Assembly: GCA_038329555.1 (NCBI GenBank)
Contig: JBBQNC010000223.1
Span: 1 to 6,422, forward strand
Source: JALYUA01 sp038329555
GTDB lineage: Bacteria; Acidobacteriota; Thermoanaerobaculia; UBA5066; Gp7-AA6
DNA: 6,422 bases
Direction: 5' to 3'
Below the pieces are notes generated by a model. That model was not told the origin of the DNA. It made no database searches and saw only the letters and a program-made list of their open reading frames with translations. How positions within the stretch are numbered: the first letter of the stretch is position 1; each line of letters begins with the position of its first letter. A program made the position numbers and the translations under genes. This document shows, in pieces, positions 1-4,537 of this stretch.

Positions 1-232
1 CTCGCTGCCTCGCCTGTCGGACGCGCTGTCCCGCGGGGCGCGCCTGGAGACGATCCCGGGGACGGTCCCCGATCTCGCGTTTCGCCCGCGCGGATGCTGC
101 GCCTTCGCGCCGCGCTGCCCGGAGCGGTTCGAGCCTTGCGACGCCTCGGAGCCGGAGCTCCTGCCCGCCGGCGCCGGCCTCGCCCGCTGCTTCCTGTTCG
201 GCGGCCCGGCGCCCGAGGCAGGGTTCCGGTGA
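1..232 (+). CDS. Peptide ABC transporter ATP-binding protein, OppD/DppD type (C-terminal fragment)
   Basis: This is the 3' end of a gene cut by the window edge; whole codons begin at base 2 and 76 residues are visible before the TGA at 230-232. The nucleotide-binding core lies outside the window. What remains is the oligopeptide/dipeptide transporter C-terminal extension (oligo_HPY region): a PGTVPDL motif (fragment residues 19-25), a CAFAPRCP motif (33-40) and cysteines at 33, 39, 46 and 63. The same spacing occurs in the next gene, and in characterised dipeptide importers such cysteines hold an iron-sulfur cluster. The protein would be one of two cytoplasmic ATPases powering uptake of peptides or related solutes through two inner-membrane permeases, presumably encoded upstream. 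Its stop overlaps the next start (GTGA at 229-232), so the two are co-translated. The family is clear from the cysteine motif and the neighbour; the substrate is not. Confidence -1.
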   Translation, partial: SLPRLSDALSRGARLETIPGTVPDLAFRPRGCCAFAPRCPERFEPCDASEPELLPAGAGLARCFLFGGPAPEAGFR

Positions 233-1239
233 TCCAGCTCGAACCGAACGCCGCCGCGGTCGACGGGCCGCTGCTCGCCGCGAAAGACCTTCGCAAACGC
301 TACGCGGTCCGGGCGGCCGGCCAGGGGACGTTTCTCGAGGCGGTCGCCGGGGTCTCCTTCTCGATCGCCTCGGGGCGAACGCTCGCTCTCGTCGGAGAAT
401 CCGGGAGCGGAAAGACGACGATCGGCCGCCTGGTCGCCCGCCTCGAGAGTCCGGATTCCGGCGCGATCCGCTTCGACGGCGAGGACTGGCTGGCGATGCG
501 CGGAGACGCGCTCCGGCGCAAGCGCCGGAACCTGCAGATCGTCTTCCAGGATCCTCAGACTTCGCTCAACCCGCGCATGCGCGTGGGCGACCAGATCGGC
601 GAGCCGCTCCGGGTGCAGGGTCTCGCCCGCGCGGGAGTGCTGCGCGAGAGAGTCGGGGAGCTGTTGAACGAAGTCGGCCTCGACGCGGCGGCCGCGCGAC
701 GGTTCCCCGGAGAATTCTCCGGCGGGCAGCGCCAGCGCATCGCGATCGCACGGGCCCTCGCGACGCGGCCGAAGCTCGTCGTCTGCGACGAGCCGGTTTC
801 GGCGCTGGACGTTTCCATCGCGGCGCAGATCGTGAATCTGCTCTTGGACCTCCAGGCGCGGCTCGGCGTCGCCTACCTTTTCATCTCGCACGATCTTCCA
901 CTGGTCGGGCGCATCGCGGACCGCGTCGCCGTCGTTTACCTGGGCCGAATCGTCGAGGAGGGGTCGCCGGCGGAGATCGCAGCCCTTCCGCTTCATCCCT
1001 ACACGGCCGCGCTGGTTTCCTCGGTCCCTGGGCCTCCCGGCAGCGTCCACTTGTCGCGAATTCCGATTCCGGGCGAGGCCACGGCCTTCGGCGGAGATCC
1101 GGCCGGGTGCGCGTTCGCGCCGCGATGCCCGATCGCGCGGCCCCGGTGCTCCGACGAGGCGCCTCCTCTGGCGTCGGCCGGTCCGGACCGGGCGGTCGCG
1201 TGCTTCTATCCCGGCGAGCTGCGTCTCCCCGCCCTCTGA
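229..1239 (+). CDS. Peptide ABC transporter ATP-binding protein, OppF/DppF type
   Basis: A complete 336-residue ATPase that pairs with the preceding OppD/DppD-type subunit to drive peptide (or nickel/sugar-type) import at the inner membrane. I chose the GTG at 229 because it overlaps the upstream stop as GTGA, has purine-rich AGGCAGGG at 216-223, and begins just before the domain; an ATG at 94 in the same frame would add 45 Arg/Pro-rich residues lying over the upstream coding region. Numbered from the GTG: Walker A GESGSGKTT 56-64, Q-loop Gln107 in FQDPQTSLNP, signature FSGGQ 163-167, Walker B with Asp187-Glu188, and switch His221. All catalytic residues are present. The C-terminal oligo_HPY extension has Cys294, 300, 307 and 325, the expected iron-sulfur ligand pattern. 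FQDPQTSLNP is typical of the F subunit. This is the last gene of its operon; the next gene is 146 bases away. The family is certain, the substrate unknown. Confidence -1.
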   Translation: MIQLEPNAAAVDGPLLAAKDLRKRYAVRAAGQGTFLEAVAGVSFSIASGRTLALVGESGSGKTTIGRLVARLESPDSGAIRFDGEDWLAMRGDALRRKRRNLQIVFQDPQTSLNPRMRVGDQIGEPLRVQGLARAGVLRERVGELLNEVGLDAAAARRFPGEFSGGQRQRIAIARALATRPKLVVCDEPVSALDVSIAAQIVNLLLDLQARLGVAYLFISHDLPLVGRIADRVAVVYLGRIVEEGSPAEIAALPLHPYTAALVSSVPGPPGSVHLSRIPIPGEATAFGGDPAGCAFAPRCPIARPRCSDEAPPLASAGPDRAVACFYPGELRLPAL

Positions 1240-1245
1240 CGGGCG
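1230..1245 (+). terminator. GC hairpin over the OppF/DppF-type stop codon (weak terminator candidate)
   Basis: CGCCC (1230-1234) and GGGCG (1241-1245) form a perfect five-base stem with the TGA stop inside the six-base loop. No T-tract follows (the next bases are ACGGAAAGAGG), so as an intrinsic terminator it is weak. It may only slow the polymerase or protect the 3' end. A five-base GC stem can easily arise by chance in DNA this GC-rich. Confidence -1.
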
Positions 1246-1289
1246 ACGGAAAGAGGAGGCGGCGCGGAGAACCTGGACTATGATCCCGG

Positions 1290-1320
1290 CGGTTCCCCGA
1301 CCGGCAGGCTGTGACGAAAG
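1290..1320 (-). repeat. Diverged 31-base element, copy A (inverted relative to copy B)
   Basis: Read on the minus strand from 1320 to 1290, this stretch matches 3761-3791 on the plus strand at 24 of 31 positions without gaps. The best-kept core is CCGGTCGGGGAACCG here against CCGGTCGCGGAGCCG in copy B. Both copies lie in intergenic gaps, this one in the leader of the TolC-family gene. The similarity is modest, so the pair may be an old dispersed repeat, a shared regulatory motif, or a coincidence of GC-rich sequence. Confidence -1.
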
Positions 1321-1371
1321 GCGTCGCCAGGCGCGAAACATTCGCCCCCCAACCTGCGTAGAAGGGGTGAC

Positions 1372-1378
1372 GAAGGAG
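1372..1378 (+). promoter_or_regulatory. Ribosome binding site of the TolC-family gene
   Basis: GAAGGAG lies seven bases before the ATG at 1386. It is the clearest Shine-Dalgarno sequence in the window and fixes that start. Confidence -1.
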
Positions 1379-1385
1379 TAACGGA

Positions 1386-3020
1386 ATGAAGAGGTTCCCC
1401 AAGTCCTGGACGGTCCGCGCCGTCGCTGTCTTCCTGGGCGCGTCCTGCGCCTTTCCGGCCATGGGTCAGGACGGCCCGGCGATCTCGACCCGCCCCGGCC
1501 AGCGCAACCCGATGCCGCTGCCGGCGGCCGACAAGGGGGGACTTCCCCTCTCGCTTTCGCAGGCGGTCGACCTGGCGGTCGCCAACAATGAAGACCTGAA
1601 CGTCTCGGTCAACGCGGCGGAATCGTTCGAGTACCTGATCCTCCAGAACACGGGGATCTTCGATCCGCTGATCTCCGCCGGGGTCAACCGGTCCCACTCC
1701 GAAGATCCGTCCGCGTCGCAGCTCACCTCGGGCGTGAGCGACAACACGAGCTTCAACGCCGGCGTCAGCCAGCTGCTGCCGACGGGCGGACAGGTACAGC
1801 TCGGTCTCACGGGAAACCGGGGCAAGACCAACAACCAGTTCTTCGACGTCAATCCCTCCTACAGCTCGGGGCTTCTGCTCTCGTTCAATCAGCCTCTTCT
1901 CCGCGGTTTCGGCACGCTCCCGACGACCTGGCTCATCCGGATCTCGAAGAACTCCCGCGACTCGGCGTTTCAGAATCTCCTCCGGACCATCCAGGGAACG
2001 GTGAACGCGGTCGAGCAAGCCTACTGGGATCTTGTGTACTCCCTGCAGAATCTCGAGGTGAAGCGGGAGTCGCTGCGGATCGCGCAGGACTTGAACCGGA
2101 TCACCCGGATCAAGATCGACGTGGGATCGCTCGCCCCGATCGACATCACGCAGACGGAAGTCGGGATCGCGACCGCCGAGCAGGACATCATCACGGCCGA
2201 GGGGCTGATCGGCGACTCCCAGGATCGCCTGAAGCGGCTCCTGAACTTCGAGCCGTCGCAGCAGAACGTCCCCATCTTCCCGACCGATCCGCTCTCCACC
2301 GAGGACGTGACGATCCAGCTCGAGGAGGGCACCGCCATGGCCCTGCAGCGGCGTCCCGAGATCCTCTCAACCTCCTACCAGGTCGCGTCGGATCTCGTGC
2401 GCTACCAGTACTACCGGAACCAGACCCTGCCTCAACTGAACCTGAACGGCTCCTACGGAAGCAAGGGGCTCGCCGGCTTCTCCGTCGATCCCGTGACGGG
2501 CGCCGTCACCGACACGAACTTCTCGCAGTCGTTCCGGGACACCTTCGACCGCAACAACAAGAACTGGTCGATCGGGTTGAACTTCTCCTACCCGATCTTC
2601 AATCGCGGAGCGAGGGGCGCGAAGGGCGTGGCGCAGTACACGTGGGAGTCGGACAAGGCGCGCCTCGCGACCGTCGAGCAGAACGTCGTCGTCGAGGTGC
2701 GGGCCGCCGCGCGCGCGATCGACACGTCGCGCCGCTCGATCGTGGCGGCCCGAAAGGGCAGGGAGCTTGCCGAGCGCAACCTCGACGCCGAAAAGAAGAA
2801 GTTCGACAACGGCATGACGACGTCGTTTCAGGTCAACCAGATCCAGCGCGACCTGTCGGCCGCTCGCACGCTCGAGCAGCAGGCCCTCGCCATCTACCGC
2901 AAGGCCCTCGCGCAGTACCACTTCGCGATCGCCGATAATCTCGACTGGAAGCGGATTCGCGTGGAGGGCATGCCGGATTCCGCGCCTCCCGTCACGGACG
3001 TCAACGCGGCCGCGAAGTGA
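1386..3020 (+). CDS. TolC-family outer-membrane efflux protein
   Basis: A 544-residue precursor of a TolC-like trimeric channel that spans the outer membrane and extends into the periplasm, serving as the exit duct for a tripartite pump. The ATG at 1386 has a strong ribosome binding site and opens a signal peptide: basic MKRFPK, a hydrophobic core at about 9-20, and likely cleavage AMG|QD after residue 27. Cys21 is not in a convincing lipobox. Two outer-membrane efflux repeats follow. The first starts with PLSLSQAVDLAVANN (54-68), the usual family opening, and contains QPLLRGFG (169-176), QAYWDLV (211-217) and VGSLAPIDITQTEV (246-259). The second has ALQRRPEI (319-326), the barrel strand YPIFNRGARG (402-411) and FDNGMTTSFQV (473-483). 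Long helical Ala/Glu/Gln-rich stretches lie between, as expected for the coiled-coil barrel. Its stop overlaps the Yip1-family start. Exported substrate and partner pump are unknown; family membership is secure. Confidence -1.
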   Translation: MKRFPKSWTVRAVAVFLGASCAFPAMGQDGPAISTRPGQRNPMPLPAADKGGLPLSLSQAVDLAVANNEDLNVSVNAAESFEYLILQNTGIFDPLISAGVNRSHSEDPSASQLTSGVSDNTSFNAGVSQLLPTGGQVQLGLTGNRGKTNNQFFDVNPSYSSGLLLSFNQPLLRGFGTLPTTWLIRISKNSRDSAFQNLLRTIQGTVNAVEQAYWDLVYSLQNLEVKRESLRIAQDLNRITRIKIDVGSLAPIDITQTEVGIATAEQDIITAEGLIGDSQDRLKRLLNFEPSQQNVPIFPTDPLSTEDVTIQLEEGTAMALQRRPEILSTSYQVASDLVRYQYYRNQTLPQLNLNGSYGSKGLAGFSVDPVTGAVTDTNFSQSFRDTFDRNNKNWSIGLNFSYPIFNRGARGAKGVAQYTWESDKARLATVEQNVVVEVRAAARAIDTSRRSIVAARKGRELAERNLDAEKKKFDNGMTTSFQVNQIQRDLSAARTLEQQALAIYRKALAQYHFAIADNLDWKRIRVEGMPDSAPPVTDVNAAAK

Positions 3021-3757
3021 CGGAAGCGGATCAGAGCGCGGGCGCGGGCCCGCCGCCCGAGCCGACGTCCGCGGTCGGACGGCTCGTCGGGACATTCTTC
3101 TCGCCGGGCGCGACCTTTCGCTCGATCGCGGCGCGGCCGGGCTTCGTGGCGCCTCTCATTCTCTGGACGGTCGTCTCCCTCGCCCTCTACGCCGCGATGG
3201 CGCCGAAGTTCGACTACGACCGCATGATCCGCTCGTCGCTCGAGAAGAAGGGCCAGACCATTCCCGAGGAGCGCATCCAGGCGATCGTTGCAACGCAGAA
3301 GAAGATCGCGCCCGTCATCGGCATGGTGATCTCCGCGCTCGTGCCGACGATCGCGACGCTGGTCGTGGCGCTCGTCTTCTGGGCCTCGTTCAAGGCATTC
3401 GGCTGGGACTTGACGTTCCGTCAGGGCGTCGGCGTCACGGCGCACGCGTTCCTGCCGTCGGTCGTCGGCACGCTGCTTCTCGTTCCGGTCGTGATCCAGC
3501 GGGAATCGATCGACCCGCAGGGAATTCCCGATCTCCTGCGGTCGAATCTCGGTTTTCTCGTCGACACGGCGTCGTCTCCCGCCCTCCACTCGCTCCTCGG
3601 CTCGATCGACGTGTTCTCGATCTGGACTCTGATCCTCCTGACGATCGGCTTTGCCGCCGCCGGGCGCACGTCACGAAAGGCGGCCGCCGGCGTCGTGTTC
3701 ACGATCTGGGCCCTGTACGTCCTGGGGAAGGCCGGGCTGGCGGCCGTTCTCGGGTGA
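3017..3757 (+). CDS. Yip1-family integral membrane protein
   Basis: A 246-residue inner-membrane protein. The GTG start overlaps the TolC-family stop as GTGA (3017-3020) and has no clear Shine-Dalgarno sequence, so translation probably depends on coupling to the upstream gene. After a Pro/Ala-rich cytoplasmic tail of about 20 residues comes VGRLVGTFFSPGATFRSIA (20-38), the amphipathic segment typical of the start of bacterial Yip1-domain proteins, then about five hydrophobic segments at roughly 43-61, 99-123, 139-160, 197-216 and 222-245. A charged loop (64-97) separates the first two. There are no catalytic motifs. The molecular role of bacterial Yip1 proteins is not established; the eukaryotic family acts in membrane trafficking. 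Its position between a TolC channel and a LolD-like ATPase suggests a role in envelope transport, which is inference. It lacks the large periplasmic domain of a MacB/LolC-type permease and should not be taken for one. Confidence -1.
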   Translation: MTEADQSAGAGPPPEPTSAVGRLVGTFFSPGATFRSIAARPGFVAPLILWTVVSLALYAAMAPKFDYDRMIRSSLEKKGQTIPEERIQAIVATQKKIAPVIGMVISALVPTIATLVVALVFWASFKAFGWDLTFRQGVGVTAHAFLPSVVGTLLLVPVVIQRESIDPQGIPDLLRSNLGFLVDTASSPALHSLLGSIDVFSIWTLILLTIGFAAAGRTSRKAAAGVVFTIWALYVLGKAGLAAVLG

Positions 3758-3760
3758 GCC

Positions 3761-3791
3761 CTTCCGGCACAACTTCCCGGTCGCGGAGCCG
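3761..3791 (+). repeat. Diverged 31-base element, copy B
   Basis: The plus-strand partner of 1290-1320 (24 of 31 identical in inverted orientation). It begins three bases after the Yip1-family stop and runs into the stem-loop and TATAAC hexamer upstream of the LolD-like gene. Translated in one frame both copies give FRH[SN][LF]PV[GA]EP, and four of the seven differences fall on third positions of that frame. This hints at, but does not show, a coding ancestor. Confidence -1.
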
Positions 3792-3804
3792 TATAACCGG
3801 GGAG
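3773..3804 (+). promoter_or_regulatory. Stem-loop covering the Shine-Dalgarno sequence of the LolD-like gene
   Basis: CTTCCCGGT (3773-3781) pairs with ACCGGGGAG (3796-3804) to give a nine-base stem with one G-U pair and a 14-base loop. The right arm includes most of the GGGGAGG Shine-Dalgarno stretch (3799-3805), so on a transcript reading through from the Yip1-family gene the ribosome binding site would be paired. The pairing is read directly from sequence; a regulatory effect is inference. Confidence -1.
3792..3797 (+). promoter_or_regulatory. Possible -10 hexamer for the LolD-like gene
   Basis: TATAAC matches the TATAAT consensus at five of six positions and stands out in GC-rich surroundings. 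No good -35 box lies 16-18 bases upstream (sequence around CACAACTT). If active, transcription would start near 3804 and omit the left arm of the 3773-3804 stem-loop, leaving a leader of about 15 bases. Confidence -1.
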
Positions 3805-3818
3805 GACTTCAGACCTCC

Positions 3819-4523
3819 ATGCTGATCGACATCCGCGAAATCACGAAGGTCTACGAGATGGGCCAGGAACAGGTGCATGCCCTGTCCGGCGTCAACCTCG
3901 GCGTCCAGCGCGGGGAATACGTCGCGATCATGGGCCCCTCCGGCTCCGGGAAGTCGACGCTCATGAACCTGATCGGCTGCCTGGACACGCCGACGTCCGG
4001 TTCCTACGTCCTGAACGGACGCGAGGTTGCACGGATGACCGACGACGAGCTCGCGGCCATCCGAAACCAGGAGATCGGCTTCGTCTTCCAGACGTTCAAC
4101 CTCCTGCCCCGGACGTCGGCGCTCCAGCAGGTCGAGCTTCCCCTCGTCTACTCGGGGCTCCCGCGGCGTGAGCGGCGGGAGCGCGCCATCGCGTCCCTCG
4201 AGTCGGTCGGTCTCGCCGACCGGATGACGCACCATCCGAACGAGCTGTCCGGCGGACAACGGCAGCGGGTCGCGGTGGCGCGCGCGCTGATCAACAACCC
4301 GTCGATCCTCCTCGCCGACGAGCCGACCGGCAATCTCGACTCGCAGACGGGTAACGAGATCATGGGGCTCTTCGAGCAGTTGAATCGCCGCGGCAACACG
4401 ATCGTCCTCGTCACGCACGAAGAGGACATCGCCGCGCACGCGCGCCGGATCGTTCGACTGCGCGACGGGAAGGTCACCGAAGATCACCCGAACTCGACTC
4501 CCGTCACCGTCGGAGCGAGCTGA
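3819..4523 (+). CDS. ABC transporter ATP-binding protein, LolD/MacB type
   Basis: A 234-residue cytoplasmic ATPase of the LolD/MacB/FtsE-like class, which powers mechanotransmission-type transporters (lipoprotein release, macrolide or peptide export). I start it at ATG 3819, where the domain begins (MLIDIREITKVYEMG); an in-frame ATG at 3651 would run 56 residues back into the Yip1-family gene. Motifs: Walker A GPSGSGKST 39-47, Q-loop Gln91 followed by TFNLLPR, signature LSGGQ 143-147, Walker B with Asp167-Glu168, D-loop GNLDS 171-175, and switch His200. The VYEMG..Q.HAL and FNLLPR motifs place it with LolD/MacB rather than with importers. All catalytic residues are intact and the length is normal for a stand-alone subunit. 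The best Shine-Dalgarno (GGAGG, 3801-3805) lies an unusually long 13 bases before the ATG. Its permease is not adjacent: the next gene is convergent and the previous ones are Yip1 and TolC. Family very likely; transported substrate unknown. Confidence -1.
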   Translation: MLIDIREITKVYEMGQEQVHALSGVNLGVQRGEYVAIMGPSGSGKSTLMNLIGCLDTPTSGSYVLNGREVARMTDDELAAIRNQEIGFVFQTFNLLPRTSALQQVELPLVYSGLPRRERRERAIASLESVGLADRMTHHPNELSGGQRQRVAVARALINNPSILLADEPTGNLDSQTGNEIMGLFEQLNRRGNTIVLVTHEEDIAAHARRIVRLRDGKVTEDHPNSTPVTVGAS

Positions 4524-4537
4524 CCCGCTCGGCTTTT
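4514..4537 (+). terminator. Rho-independent terminator ending the TolC / Yip1 / LolD-like group
   Basis: CGAGC (4516-4520) pairs with GCTCG (4527-4531), extended by AG (4514-4515) with CT (4533-4534) across a one-base bulge, and is followed by a short T-run (4534-4537). The TGA stop of the LolD-like gene is inside the loop. The T-run runs into the TAA stop of the convergent acylase gene, so the whole junction is compressed into 12 non-coding bases. On the minus strand no T-run follows the stem, so the acylase transcript is probably not ended here by the same hairpin. Confidence -1.

Larger units (their letters stand above)
1240..1385 (+). promoter_or_regulatory. Intergenic leader upstream of the TolC-family gene, with a -10-like hexamer
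   Basis: This 146-base gap separates the peptide-transport operon from the TolC-family gene and would be the place for that gene's promoter. TATGAT at 1279-1284 is the best -10-like hexamer, but the bases 16-18 positions upstream (GGAGGC region) do not resemble a -35 box, so the promoter call is tentative. If used, it would give a leader of roughly 95 bases. The gap also holds a minus-strand copy of a 31-base element (1290-1320). I see no complete small gene and no riboswitch that I recognise. Confidence -1.

Noticed and set aside
94..228. Upstream ATG extension of the OppF/DppF-type protein
   Set aside because: The 45 extra residues are Arg/Pro-rich, overlap the conserved cysteine motif region of the upstream gene in another frame, and the GTG at 229 has better context.
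1230..1245. Strong intrinsic terminator after the OppF/DppF-type gene
   Set aside because: There is a five-base GC stem but no T-tract, so it is listed only as a weak candidate.
1278..2018. 246-codon open frame on the minus strand over the start of the TolC-family gene
   Set aside because: It is Arg/Gly/Asp-rich with no domain I recognise, lies antisense to an unmistakable TolC coding region, and looks like an effect of high GC content.
2367..3589. Two long minus-strand frames (2367-3095 and 2894-3589)
   Set aside because: Both are extremely rich in Arg, Asp and Glu with no hydrophobic core or motif, and are antisense to the TolC- and Yip1-family genes; they mirror the codon bias of those genes.
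3766..3781. Possible sigma-54 promoter (GGCAC followed by CCCGG)
   Set aside because: The GG at the -24 position is present, but the expected GC dinucleotide at the -12 spacing is CG here and TTGC is lacking.
3651..3818. Upstream ATG extension of the LolD-like protein
   Set aside because: It would read through the C-terminal part of the Yip1-family gene out of frame and through the structured gap; the ABC domain begins at the ATG at 3819.
3699..4487. 262-codon minus-strand frame opposite the LolD-like gene
   Set aside because: Its composition is that of an antisense shadow and it overlaps a fully intact ABC ATPase with all motifs on the plus strand.
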